A stretch of DNA of 64,000 bases. Source: Streptomyces sp. DSM 110735 (GTDB lineage: Bacteria; Actinomycetota; Actinomycetes; Streptomycetales; Streptomycetaceae). The position numbers were made by a program, and so were the translations under genes. Under the pieces are notes generated by a model, which searched no databases, was not told where the DNA came from, and worked only from the letters and a program-made list of their open reading frames with translations. The stretch covers positions 186,001-250,000 of the forward strand of contig NZ_JACYHF010000006.1 of the NCBI RefSeq assembly GCF_016482685.1, written 5' to 3'. Shown one piece after another: positions 16,569 through 24,796 of the stretch (its first letter is position 1; every line of letters begins with the position of its first letter).

Positions 16569-17775
16569 GCCGCTGGTCGCGCGGACCGCTCCGCCCCGGA
16601 CGCCGGACGGTGCCTGGCGGCTGCTGTTCGTCCTCTCCGGGAACATGGTCCTGGACGCCGTCGAGGTGTCCGTGGTGCTCGTCGCGCTGCCCTCCATCGC
16701 GGGCGACCTCGGTCTGTCGGTGCGGTCCGTGCAGTGGCTGATGTCCGGCTTCGCGCTCGGTTTCGCGGCCGTGCTCCTGCTCGGACCCCGGCTCACGGCC
16801 CGCTGGGGGCTGCGCCGCTGCTATCTCGCCGCGCTGCTCGTGTTCGCCGGGGCGTCGGTGGTGGGCGGGCTGAGCGACACGCTCTGGGTGCTCGTCGCCT
16901 CGCGGGTGGTCAAGGGCGGCTGCGCGGCACTGACCGCGCCCGCCGGGCTGACCCTGATCGCCGCGACCTTCCCCGAGGGACCGCGACTGCGCCGTGCCGT
17001 CTCCGTCTACTCGCTCTTCGGCGCCACCGGGTTCACCCTCGGTCTGCTGCTCTCCGGCCTGCTCACCCCGCTGAGCTGGCACTGGACCTTCCTCTTCCCC
17101 GCGCCCGTCGCCCTCGCCCTGCTCCTGTGGGGTCTGCGCACCGTCCCGCACACCGAGCGCCGCACCCCGCCCCGCCTGACCAGGGACCTGCTGCGCGACG
17201 GCGACCTGGTCCGCGCCACCCTGGGCGCGGCCACCCTCAACGGCACCTACGCCGCCCTGCTGCTCCTGACCACCTTCCAGGCGGCGGACCGCTTCGGCTG
17301 GCGCCCCTGGCAACTGGCGCTCGCCCTGCTCCCGGCGTGTGTCCCGCTCGCGGTGTCCGTCCCGTTCGCCGGACGGCTCACCGCGCGGTACGGCACCTCG
17401 GGTCCCATCGCGGCAGGAGCCGTGACCGCCCTCGCCGGGCAACTGCTGCTCCTGCTCCACCCGCGCCCGCGCTCGTACGCGCTCGGGCTGCTGCCCACCC
17501 TGCTGCTGGTCGGCGCCGCGCTCGCGCTGTCCTTCGCCGCCCTGAACCTCCAGGCCACGAGCGGTCTCACCGCGCGGGAACGCGGCGCGGCGGTGCCCGT
17601 GTACCAGACCGGCGTCCAGCTCGGCGGCGTCCTGATGCTGCCCCTGGTCGCGGTCCTGCTCACCGACGGCTCCCGCACCGCGCCGCTCGCCCTGGCACTG
17701 GCCGGGGCGGTGGGGGCGGTCATCTCACTCACCGGCTTGCGCAGCCGTTCCCCGAAGGGACGCACACCGTCATGA
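16561..17775 (+). CDS. MFS (DHA2-like) efflux transporter of the polyketide cluster
   Basis: The 404-residue membrane protein has about 12 hydrophobic segments. The MFS signatures are LDAVEVSVVLVALPSIAGDL in TM1 and RLTARWGLRR in the loop between TM2 and TM3. It resembles DHA2 drug/proton antiporters but is shorter than the usual 14-TM members. GTG 16561 overlaps the upstream stop by 8 nt and is chosen because the preceding segment would add an unusual Arg-rich extension; GTG 16513 is the alternative. It couples to the next gene through ATGA (17772-17775). Export of and self-resistance to the cluster product are the likely roles. Confidence 0.85.
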   Translation: MAEPLVARTAPPRTPDGAWRLLFVLSGNMVLDAVEVSVVLVALPSIAGDLGLSVRSVQWLMSGFALGFAAVLLLGPRLTARWGLRRCYLAALLVFAGASVVGGLSDTLWVLVASRVVKGGCAALTAPAGLTLIAATFPEGPRLRRAVSVYSLFGATGFTLGLLLSGLLTPLSWHWTFLFPAPVALALLLWGLRTVPHTERRTPPRLTRDLLRDGDLVRATLGAATLNGTYAALLLLTTFQAADRFGWRPWQLALALLPACVPLAVSVPFAGRLTARYGTSGPIAAGAVTALAGQLLLLLHPRPRSYALGLLPTLLLVGAALALSFAALNLQATSGLTARERGAAVPVYQTGVQLGGVLMLPLVAVLLTDGSRTAPLALALAGAVGAVISLTGLRSRSPKGRTPS

Positions 17776-18380
17776 CCGAGCAACTGAGCACGCTCGCACC
17801 TCCGTTGACCATCGCCGTCGTCATCGGCAGCGTGCGCGAGGGCAGGTTCGGACCCACCGTGGCCCGCTGGTTCATCAAGCAGGCGGAGCAACGCGAGGAC
17901 ATCACGGTCGAGTTGGTCGACCTGGTCGACTATCCCCTGCCGCTGGAGAAGGCCACCCCGGGCGACCCGCCCGACGAGGAGACCGCGACCCTGCGCCGGG
18001 CGCTGGCGACACGGCTGGGTCGCGCGGACGCGTTCGTCGTCGTCACGCCCGAGTACAACAACACCATCCCCGCCGCCCTGAAGAACGCCATCGACTGGAT
18101 CTTCGACGAGTGGGCGGCCAAGCCGGTCGGCTTCGTCTCCTACGGCGGCATGAGCGGCGGTCTGTGGGCGGTGTCCCATCTGCGCCATGTCTTCACCGAG
18201 CTGCACGCGGTGCCGCTGCGTGAGCAGTTGATCTTCCACCAGGTGTGGAACCGGTTCGACGGCGACGCCCCGCGCGACGCGGAGGACAGCGAGGTGGCGG
18301 CCAAGACGCTGCTGAACCGGCTGGTGTGGTGGGGGGAGGCGCTGCGCTCCGCCCGCGCCGCGCGGCCGTACCAGCGCTGA
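17772..18380 (+). CDS. NAD(P)H-dependent FMN reductase
   Basis: The 202-residue flavodoxin-fold reductase has the phosphate-binding GSVREGRFGPTVARWF at about residues 19-34 and the conserved flavin-contact motif VVTPEYNNTIPAALKNAIDW. Together these are diagnostic of the NADPH-dependent FMN reductase (SsuE/ArsH/YieF-like) family. Its start overlaps the MFS stop in ATGA. It is the probable source of reduced flavin for the two-component oxygenases of this cluster (5625 and 15516), and may also act directly on a quinone intermediate. Confidence 0.85.
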   Translation: MTEQLSTLAPPLTIAVVIGSVREGRFGPTVARWFIKQAEQREDITVELVDLVDYPLPLEKATPGDPPDEETATLRRALATRLGRADAFVVVTPEYNNTIPAALKNAIDWIFDEWAAKPVGFVSYGGMSGGLWAVSHLRHVFTELHAVPLREQLIFHQVWNRFDGDAPRDAEDSEVAAKTLLNRLVWWGEALRSARAARPYQR

Positions 18381-18426
18381 CCGCCGCCGCCCCGTTTCCC
18401 CACCCGCCCTAGAGAAGGGTTCACCC

Positions 18427-19314
18427 GTGACCAGCCCGTACACCCGGCCCCTGCGGTTCGGCCTCGTCGTGTTCACCCCCGCCTCCCGGGCGGAGTGGGT
18501 GGCCAGGGCGCGCCGGGCGGAGAGCCTCGGGTACGACGTCGTGTCCGTCTCCGACCACCTCGGGATGCCCGCCCCGCTGGCGACGCTCGCCCTGGTGGCC
18601 GAGGCGACCGAGCGGATCCGGATCGGCACTCTCGTGCTCAACACCTCTTTCTACCGGCCGACGGTCCTGGCCCGGGACCTCGCGACGGTCGACCACTACG
18701 CGGGCGGACGGCTCGAGATCGGGCTCGGCGCGGGCTACGACAAGGCACAGTTCGACCGGGCGGGTCTGCCCTGGACCGGTGCCCGCGAGCGCGTCGATCA
18801 TCTGGAAGCCACCGTGCGGGAGTTGCGCAAGGTCTTCGCGTCGCCGGAGACGGTGCCCCCGCCCGCGCAGCCCGGGGGTCCGCCGATCCTGATCGCCGGG
18901 CGGGGACCGCGCGTGCTGCGCCTCGCCGCCGAGCACGCCGACATCGTCGGCTTCACCGGCACCGCGCCCGTGCGGGACGGCGACGGTCTGGTGCTGGGCG
19001 GACCGGACGAGATCACCCGGCGCATCGCCGACGTGCACGCCCTGCTCGGCGCCCGCGCCCGGGACGTGGAGCTGAACATCCCCGTCCACCGCGTGCTGCC
19101 CTCGGCCGCGACCGGTGCCGTCACCGACGTGTGGCAGAACGAACTCGGCCTGGACGCCGCTCAACTGGCCGAACTCCCCTCCTTCCTCATCGGCTCGCCC
19201 AAGGAGTGCGCCGACCAACTGCTGGAGCGGCGCGAGAAATACGGGCTGAGCTACTACAGCGTGCTGGAGCCGGAGATGGAGGCGTTCGCCAAGGTCATCG
19301 AGGAGCTGCGGTGA
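18427..19314 (+). CDS. LLM-class F420-dependent oxidoreductase
   Basis: The 295-residue luciferase-like protein has VSVSDHLGMPAPLATLALVA, RIRIGTLVLNTSFYRP and GGRLEIGLGAGY. This pattern fits the F420-dependent LLM subfamily often seen in actinobacterial secondary metabolism. GTG 18427 follows GAGAAGGG. Its stop overlaps the ferredoxin GTG in GTGA (19311-19314). A reduction of a quinone or enone of the polyketide is a reasonable guess. Because it is coupled to the P450 redox partners, it probably acts in the same late tailoring stage. Confidence 0.8.
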   Translation: MTSPYTRPLRFGLVVFTPASRAEWVARARRAESLGYDVVSVSDHLGMPAPLATLALVAEATERIRIGTLVLNTSFYRPTVLARDLATVDHYAGGRLEIGLGAGYDKAQFDRAGLPWTGARERVDHLEATVRELRKVFASPETVPPPAQPGGPPILIAGRGPRVLRLAAEHADIVGFTGTAPVRDGDGLVLGGPDEITRRIADVHALLGARARDVELNIPVHRVLPSAATGAVTDVWQNELGLDAAQLAELPSFLIGSPKECADQLLERREKYGLSYYSVLEPEMEAFAKVIEELR

Positions 19315-19541
19315 ACGCGCCCGAGGAGACCGCCGCGCCGCGGGTCACCGTGGACGAGGACCGGTGCGTGGCCGCGGGGCACTGTGTCGTGGCGGCTCCC
19401 GAGGTCTTCGACCAGCGCGAGGAGGACGGTGTCGTGGTCCTCCTCGATCCCCGCCCCTCCGATGCGGTCCACGACGCCGTGCGCGAGGCGGCGTTGCTGT
19501 GCCCCGCCGCGGCCATCCGTCTGGTGCGGGCGTCCTCGTGA
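19311..19541 (+). CDS. [3Fe-4S]-type ferredoxin
   Basis: The 76-residue ferredoxin has the P450-partner signature: DEDRCVAAGHCVVAAPEVFD near the N-terminus (C-x5-C) and LCPAAAI near the C-terminus. This gives three Cys ligands and hence a 3Fe-4S cluster. GTG 19311 overlaps the upstream stop by 4 nt, and the TGA overlaps the GTG of the ferredoxin reductase by 3 nt. With the reductase and P450 that follow, it forms a complete class I electron-transfer chain. Confidence 0.9.
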   Translation: MNAPEETAAPRVTVDEDRCVAAGHCVVAAPEVFDQREEDGVVVLLDPRPSDAVHDAVREAALLCPAAAIRLVRASS

Positions 19542-20737
19542 CGACCGACGTCGTGATCGTCGGCGCGTCGGCGGGCGGTCTGACGGTGGCCGAGGGACTG
19601 CGCCGACGGGGTTTCACCGGCTCGGTCACGCTGGTCGACGCGGACCCGGAACTCCCCTACGACCGACCCCCGTTGTCCAAGCAGGTGCTGGACGGTCGCT
19701 GGCCCGCCGAGCGTGCCCGGCTGCGTGACCCGGACGAACTCGACTCCCTGGAGCTCGACTTGCGGCTCGGCTGCCCGGCCGTCTCTCTCGACGCGCCGGG
19801 ACACCGCCTCACCCTCCTCGACGGCCGGGTGCTCCGCTACCGCACCCTCGTCCTGGCCACCGGACTGGTCGCCCGCGGTCTTCCGGGGCAGGAACGCCTC
19901 GCCGGAGTGCACACCCTGCGCACCCTGACCGACAGCGAACTGCTGCGCGCCGAGCTGGAGTCGGCGCGCCGGGTCGTGGTCGTCGGCGCCGGGGTGCTGG
20001 GCTGCGAGATCGCCGCGACGGCACGGGGGCTCGGCCGGGAGGTCACGGTCGTGGAACCGGCGGCGCAGCCCATGGAACGCCTGCTCGGACCCGAACTCGG
20101 CGCGGAGGTCGCCCGGTTGCACGCCGAGCGGGGCGTGCGGCTGCTCACCTCGACGCAGGTGAGGGGTCTCGTCGGCGAGGCGGGGCGGGTCGTCGGCGTC
20201 CGCACCGGGTCCGGTGCCGTGCTGCCCGCCGATGTCGTGGTGGTCGCGGTGGGCGGGCGCCCCGCCACCGACTGGCTGACCGGCAGCGGACTGGTCCTGG
20301 ACGACGGCGTGGTCTGCGACGAGCGCTGCCGCGCCGCCGAGGACGTGTACGCGGTCGGTGACGTCGCCCGCTTCGGAGCGGGAGCAGGCTCGGGAGCGGG
20401 CGCCGGTGAGCACGGGGTGCGCCTGGAGAACCGTACGAACGCCACGGACCAGGGTCTCTTCGTGGCGGCAGACATCCTCGGCGCCCGCGCCGCGTACCGC
20501 CCGGTGCCCTACGTCTGGTCCGACCAGTTCCAGGTGCGCGTCCAGGTCTACGGCACCGTCCCCGAGGGTCCGTCCGCCGTCCGGATCGTCCAAGGCTCGC
20601 TCCACAGCCGGAAGTTCGTCGCCCATGTCGCGACCGACGGACGGCTCGTGGCCGTCGTGGGCTGGAACAGCCCCGGCGGGACGCGCACCGCGCGCGCCCT
20701 GCTCACGAGCCGCCACCCGGTCCCCCACGCCCCCTGA
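19538..20737 (+). CDS. FAD-dependent ferredoxin reductase
   Basis: The 399-residue pyridine nucleotide-disulfide reductase-type protein has two dinucleotide-binding motifs: VIVGASAGGLTVAEGLRRRG at the N-terminus (FAD) and VVVVGAGVLGCEIAATARGL (NAD(P)H). It also has LPYDRPPLSKQVL and the second FAD motif AEDVYAVGDVARF. It belongs to the rubredoxin/putidaredoxin reductase group. A GAGAGSGAGAGE stretch after the FAD motif is an unusual low-complexity insert. GTG 19538 overlaps the ferredoxin stop. It should pass electrons from NAD(P)H to the ferredoxin and on to the adjacent P450. Confidence 0.88.
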   Translation: MTTDVVIVGASAGGLTVAEGLRRRGFTGSVTLVDADPELPYDRPPLSKQVLDGRWPAERARLRDPDELDSLELDLRLGCPAVSLDAPGHRLTLLDGRVLRYRTLVLATGLVARGLPGQERLAGVHTLRTLTDSELLRAELESARRVVVVGAGVLGCEIAATARGLGREVTVVEPAAQPMERLLGPELGAEVARLHAERGVRLLTSTQVRGLVGEAGRVVGVRTGSGAVLPADVVVVAVGGRPATDWLTGSGLVLDDGVVCDERCRAAEDVYAVGDVARFGAGAGSGAGAGEHGVRLENRTNATDQGLFVAADILGARAAYRPVPYVWSDQFQVRVQVYGTVPEGPSAVRIVQGSLHSRKFVAHVATDGRLVAVVGWNSPGGTRTARALLTSRHPVPHAP

Positions 20738-20747
20738 GAGGAGCCTC

Positions 20748-21941
20748 ATGACCGCCCCGCTGCCCATGCCCCACAACCGGCGCCGCCCCGGTTGCCCCTT
20801 CCGCCCCGACACCGCGCTCGAACGCCTCCGCGAGGAACCGGAGTTGCCGCGCGTCTCCACGTTCAACCCCCAACTGGGCGAGTTCGAGGCCGTTCTGGTC
20901 ACCCGGCTGGACGAGGTCCGCCAGGTGCTGGCCGATCCGCGGTACGAGGCGGGGTTCGCCTTCGACGGCTCCGGTCCGCGCACGGTCATGAACCAGCCCG
21001 GGATCCTGCTCAATTACGACGGCGACGCGCACACCCACTACCGCCGGATGCTGTCGGGCGCGTTCACGGTGAAGCGGGTCCGCTCCCTAGCCCCGGCGAT
21101 CCGCCGGGTCGTGGACGAGCGGCTCGACGCCCTGGAGCACGCCGGTCCCGGCGCCGATCTGGTCGAGGCGTTCGCCGGTCCTGTCCCGCTGCTGGTCATC
21201 TGCGAGCTGCTCGGCATCCCGGCCGAGGACCGCGACGGCATCCAGCGCCGCAGCGCCACCGGCACCGACGTCGGCAACACGCTGGAGACCCAGCTCGAGA
21301 ACTTCGCCGCGATGGCCGCGTACATGGGCGAGCTGGTACGGCGCAAGCGCGCGGAGCCCGCCGACGACATCCTCGGTGACCTGATCCGCAGGCACGGGCA
21401 CGAGCTCAGCGACGACGAGCTGATCGGCATGGGCAACAGCATCCTGGTCGCCGGGCACGAGACCGTCTCCAGCATGATCGGTCTGAGCGTCCTGGCGCTG
21501 CTGGAGGACACGGACCAGCTCGCGGTCGTCCGCGACGACGACAGCGCCGCACCCGGCGCGGTGGAGGAGCTGCTGCGCCTGCTGTCGGTGGCACCACCCC
21601 TGGTCCGCCAGGCGGCCACCGATCTGGAACTCGGCGGACGTCCGGTCAAGGCGGGCGAGCGCGTCGTGCTCTCCACCCTCGCCGCCGACCAGGACGGCGA
21701 GCTGGTGCCCGACGAGCCCACGCGGCTCGACGTACGCCGCAGGCCGGTCGCGCATCTGGCGTTCGGCTACGGCGCCCATCAGTGCGTCGGACAGCAACTG
21801 GCCCGCCTGGAGCTGCAGATCGCGCTGCCCGCGCTGCTGCGGCGGCTGCCCGGGCTGCGCCTGGCCATCGGGTTCGACGCCGTCGAGTACCGGGAGGACG
21901 CGCTGGTCTTCGGGGTGGCACGGCTCCCGGTGACCTGGTAG
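20748..21941 (+). CDS. Cytochrome P450 tailoring oxidase
   Basis: The 397-residue bacterial P450 has all diagnostic elements: the I-helix AGHET (235-239), the K-helix ExxR (Glu274-Arg277) and the heme loop FGYGAHQCVGQQLAR with ligand Cys346. The acid-alcohol pair (E-T) of the I-helix is intact. GAGAGGAG lies upstream of ATG 20748, 10 nt after the reductase stop. Ferredoxin, reductase and P450 are consecutive, so it is self-sufficient for electrons. The substrate is presumably a late angucyclinone-type intermediate. P450s are not part of the common angucycline core set, so it may account for a distinctive product. Confidence 0.92.
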   Translation: MTAPLPMPHNRRRPGCPFRPDTALERLREEPELPRVSTFNPQLGEFEAVLVTRLDEVRQVLADPRYEAGFAFDGSGPRTVMNQPGILLNYDGDAHTHYRRMLSGAFTVKRVRSLAPAIRRVVDERLDALEHAGPGADLVEAFAGPVPLLVICELLGIPAEDRDGIQRRSATGTDVGNTLETQLENFAAMAAYMGELVRRKRAEPADDILGDLIRRHGHELSDDELIGMGNSILVAGHETVSSMIGLSVLALLEDTDQLAVVRDDDSAAPGAVEELLRLLSVAPPLVRQAATDLELGGRPVKAGERVVLSTLAADQDGELVPDEPTRLDVRRRPVAHLAFGYGAHQCVGQQLARLELQIALPALLRRLPGLRLAIGFDAVEYREDALVFGVARLPVTW

Positions 21942-21949
21942 CGGAGCGG

Positions 21950-21999
21950 GCGCACGACGGTGGGCGGGGCGCGGGTGCGCTCCGCCCACCGTCGTGCGC
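21950..21999 (+). terminator. Strong hairpin at the end of the polyketide run
   Basis: A perfect 18-bp inverted repeat (21950-21967 with 21982-21999) and a 14-nt loop begins 9 nt after the P450 stop. There is no T-run, which is common for Streptomyces terminators. It marks the likely end of the polyketide transcript. Confidence 0.8.
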
Positions 22000-22002
22000 G
22001 CG

Positions 22003-22082
22003 GCTCAGTCGGTCGCCCGCTGAATCCTCCGCCCGCTCAGTCCGCCGTCCGGTCAGTCCCCCGCCCGGTCAGTCCCCCGTCC
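22003..22082. repeat. Five 16-bp tandem repeats
   Basis: Units start at 22003, 22019, 22035, 22051 and 22067, each 16 nt, with consensus GSTCAGTCCSCCGYCC. The stop codon of the HTH gene (22069-22071, TCA on the plus strand) lies inside the last unit. The array begins 4 nt after the terminator hairpin. Confidence 0.85.
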
Positions 22083-22434
22083 GCTCCGCCAGCAGTCCGT
22101 GGCGGCGCAGGATCGCGTGCACCGTCGACACCGCCGGTACGCCGGGCACGCCCCGCCGCACCAGTTCGTCGTGGATGCGGCGGGCGCCCCAGCGGGGCTG
22201 GGCTCCCCGGAGCCGTACGACCAGCGCCTCGGTCTCGCTCTTCGTGCGGGCCGGGGAGTTCTTGGGGCGGCGGGAGCGGGGAGTCAGACCCGCGGGTCCC
22301 TCGGTGCGGTAGCGGGCGAGGTAGACGTAGTACGTCTTGCGGGAGATGCCGTGGCGGCGACAGACCTCCGTGACGGTCAGCCGGTCGCGCTCGGGTGCCC
22401 GCAGGATGTCGATCCACTGCTCGGACAGGGCCAT
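22069..22434 (-). CDS. Transposase-like HTH protein, probable IS481-type N-terminal remnant
   Basis: The 121-residue product contains the N-terminal HTH of IS481/IS3-like transposases (VTEVCRRHGISRKTYYVYLARY). The leucine-zipper and second helical region follow (RWGARRIHDELVRRG and VSTVHAILRRHGLL). It stops just where the DDE integrase domain normally begins, so roughly two thirds of a transposase is missing. A good GAAGAGGTG site precedes the ATG at 22434, so it can still be translated. Its end falls in the 16-bp tandem repeats. It lies 32 nt downstream of the MFS gene in the same direction. It may be a decayed IS at the cluster boundary, or a domesticated DNA-binding protein. Confidence 0.65.
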   Translation of the reverse strand: MALSEQWIDILRAPERDRLTVTEVCRRHGISRKTYYVYLARYRTEGPAGLTPRSRRPKNSPARTKSETEALVVRLRGAQPRWGARRIHDELVRRGVPGVPAVSTVHAILRRHGLLAERTGD

Positions 22435-22466
22435 CACCTCTTCCACGGATTCCCTTGCTGCCGGGC

Positions 22467-23969
22467 TTAGTTGCCGTTCTCCTGGCGTCCGGCGCGGGCG
22501 ACGGTGCGCTCGCCGCCGGACTCCTCGGACCCCTCGGCACCGGGCTCCACCGGTTCCCCGCCCGCCTGCTCCGGCGCCGCCACCGCGCGCCCCGGGATGA
22601 ACAGGCTGGCGACGATCATCACGACCAGCGCCACCCCCACCGCCAGATACGCGTTGTGGAACCCGGTCCGGGGATGGTCCGCGCCCGCGTTCTGCATCAG
22701 TAGCGCGACCACCGCGATGCCGATCGACGCGCCGAGCTGGTTGAGCATGTAGAGCACGGAGCTGCCCTGCGGGACGAGTCGCGGCGGCAGGGTGCGGTAC
22801 ACCGAGCCGATCACCGGGGCGCCCGCCGAACCCGTGCCGATGCCGAGCGTGAACGCGGCAAGGAGCGGCCACAGTTGCGCGGTGTGCGCGTCGAACCGGC
22901 TGAAGGCGAGCGAGCTGAGCAGGGCGATCGCCGCGCCGGTGAGGGCGAGGTTGCGCGAGCCCCACCGGTCGGACAGGCGCCCCGCGAGCGGCATCACCAG
23001 CGCGGAGCCGACGCCGAAGGGCGCCAGGCGCAGTCCGGACTCGAACACGCCGTAGCCGCGCACCTGTTGGTAGTAGAGCGGGATCACGAAGATGCTCGCG
23101 AAGGTGGCGAGCCCCAGCACGGCCGCCGCGACGACGCTCGCGGTGAAGCTGCGCCGGGTGAACAGCCGGAGGTCGATCAGCGGCGGGGTCGCGCGGACGG
23201 GCAGCGCGTGGAGCGCGTACCCGGCGAGCAGCACGACGGCGACGGCCAGCGGCAGCAGCACCTGCCAACTGGTGAACGAGCCGCGCTGGGCGACCTCCGA
23301 CAGCGCGAGCACGCCGGTCGCGACGCCGGGACCGATCAGCGCGACGCCGAGGACGTCGAGACGCCCGGCCGCCGCGCGTGCCTCGGGCGGGTCGGCGGGC
23401 AGGGTGCGCCGGGCCAGGACGAAGGCGACGATCACGATCGGCACGTTGACGAAGAACATCCAGCGCCAGTCGAGGCCCTGCAGGATGATCCCGCCGACGA
23501 TCGGACCGAGCACGGGACCGGTGGAGCCGACGATGCCCATGACGCCCATCACCCGGCCGACCAGGGCGGGTCCCGCGGCGCGGGCCAGCAGGGTGAGCAT
23601 CAGCGGGTCGAGGATGCCGGCACCGACGCCCTGCACCACGCGGAACACGATGAGGCTGCCGATGTTCCAGGCGAGCCCCGAGGCGACCGACCCGGCCATG
23701 AACAGCACCAGGCCGGACAGCCACAGCCGCCTGCCGCCGACCCGCTCCACCGCCCACGCGGTGACGGGGATGGTCACGGTCAGCGCCAGGAGATAGCCGG
23801 TCGACACCCAGCCGGTCGTGGTGAGCGAGGCGTCGAAGCGGGTGGACAGAGTGTCCACGGCGACGGCGGTCATCGACCCGTCGAGGATGCCCATGATCCC
23901 GCCGATGAGGATCACACCGATCATCCGCCGTAAGGCCGGGTCGAGCTTGTCGTCCAAGGGGGTGGTCAT
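22467..23969 (-). CDS. DHA2-family MFS drug efflux transporter
   Basis: The 500-residue membrane protein has the 14-TM DHA2 (EmrB/QacA) pattern. Motifs include GILDGSMTAVAVDTLSTRF in TM1, VERVGGRRLW, and motif C in TM5 (GIVGSTGPVLGPIVGG). LDWRWMFFVNVPI is a family signature. The C-terminus is a charged, disordered tail (EPVEPGAEGSEESGGE). GGGAGACG precedes the ATG at 23969. It is divergent from a TetR gene with a palindrome between them, the classical regulated efflux pair. It may export the polyketide next door or an unrelated toxin. Confidence 0.9.
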   Translation of the reverse strand: MTTPLDDKLDPALRRMIGVILIGGIMGILDGSMTAVAVDTLSTRFDASLTTTGWVSTGYLLALTVTIPVTAWAVERVGGRRLWLSGLVLFMAGSVASGLAWNIGSLIVFRVVQGVGAGILDPLMLTLLARAAGPALVGRVMGVMGIVGSTGPVLGPIVGGIILQGLDWRWMFFVNVPIVIVAFVLARRTLPADPPEARAAAGRLDVLGVALIGPGVATGVLALSEVAQRGSFTSWQVLLPLAVAVVLLAGYALHALPVRATPPLIDLRLFTRRSFTASVVAAAVLGLATFASIFVIPLYYQQVRGYGVFESGLRLAPFGVGSALVMPLAGRLSDRWGSRNLALTGAAIALLSSLAFSRFDAHTAQLWPLLAAFTLGIGTGSAGAPVIGSVYRTLPPRLVPQGSSVLYMLNQLGASIGIAVVALLMQNAGADHPRTGFHNAYLAVGVALVVMIVASLFIPGRAVAAPEQAGGEPVEPGAEGSEESGGERTVARAGRQENGN

Positions 23970-24000
23970 CGTCGTCTCCCGACGGAGTCGCTTGCGAAAT

Positions 24001-24014
24001 GAACCTGCGGGTTC
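24001..24014. promoter_or_regulatory. Candidate TetR operator
   Basis: GAACC-TGCG-GGTTC, flanked by AAAT on the left and AATTT on the right, forms an imperfect palindrome in the 136-nt divergent promoter between the MFS pump and tetR. It is the only AT-flanked palindrome in that gap. Confidence 0.5.
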
Positions 24015-24105
24015 AATTTACCAACCTCACGAGGATAGAAACAGCCGAGTTCGGAAGACTGCACCGACGGGTACGGTCCGAGCCGTCGGCGGTTACCCTG
24101 AAGGC

Positions 24106-24753
24106 ATGGCATCAGCAGCGGCGACGGCAGCGCGGACGGCCTCACGCGGCCGCATCGACAAGCGGCAGGCGATCCTCGACGCCGCCTTCGACGTGTTCGC
24201 GGAGCACGGCTACGCGGACGCGCTGGTGCAGGAGATCGCGGAGCGGGCGAAGGTCGCCAAGCCGACGGTCTACAACCACTTCACGGACAAGGAGACGCTG
24301 TTCCGGGAGACCCTCACGGCCGCCGCCCGCACGGTGATGGACCGCAACATCGCGGTGCTCGACCGTATGCGCTCCCCGGGCGACGACCTGCGCGCGACGC
24401 TGAACGACGTCGCGTACCAACTGGTGCGCTCCTGTTGTGACGTACGCTCCCGCTCCCTGCGTCGGCTGACCTACGCGCAGGTGACCCGCTTCCCCGACCT
24501 GATCGAGGTCGTCCAGGACCGCACCTCGGTGCGCATCGCCGAAGCCATGGCGGACCGGCTCGCCCGCCTCACCCTCTCCGGACATCTGCGCCCCTGCGAA
24601 CCCGCCGTCGCCGCCGAGCAGTTGCTCGCCCTGATCACCGGTCCGCTGGAGACCCGCTCCCGCCTCGGCACCCGCAAGCCGGGCACGGCGGAGATGCGCG
24701 CGCTGGCGGAGGCGGCCGTGGACACCTTCCTGCGGGCGTACGCGGCGGAGTGA
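24106..24753 (+). CDS. TetR-family transcriptional repressor
   Basis: The 215-residue protein has a TetR N-terminal DNA-binding domain (AILDAAFDVFAEHGYADALV, then VAKPTVYNHFTDKETLF) and a helical C-terminal ligand/dimer domain of the type found in AcrR-like regulators (TetR_C). It is divergent from the DHA2 efflux pump, and the palindrome at 24001-24014 is its likely operator. Induction of the pump by its substrate is the expected logic. The ATG at 24106 is preceded by GAAGG. Confidence 0.88.
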   Translation: MASAAATAARTASRGRIDKRQAILDAAFDVFAEHGYADALVQEIAERAKVAKPTVYNHFTDKETLFRETLTAAARTVMDRNIAVLDRMRSPGDDLRATLNDVAYQLVRSCCDVRSRSLRRLTYAQVTRFPDLIEVVQDRTSVRIAEAMADRLARLTLSGHLRPCEPAVAAEQLLALITGPLETRSRLGTRKPGTAEMRALAEAAVDTFLRAYAAE

Positions 24754-24796
24754 CCCGCCCGGGCGACGGCGGGAACGGGTGGTACGTCCGGTCCGC

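Noticed and set aside
2552..22000. A SARP activator gene for the polyketide cluster
   Set aside because: None of the genes has the BTAD/OmpR-like SARP domains; only LuxR and MarR proteins are present.
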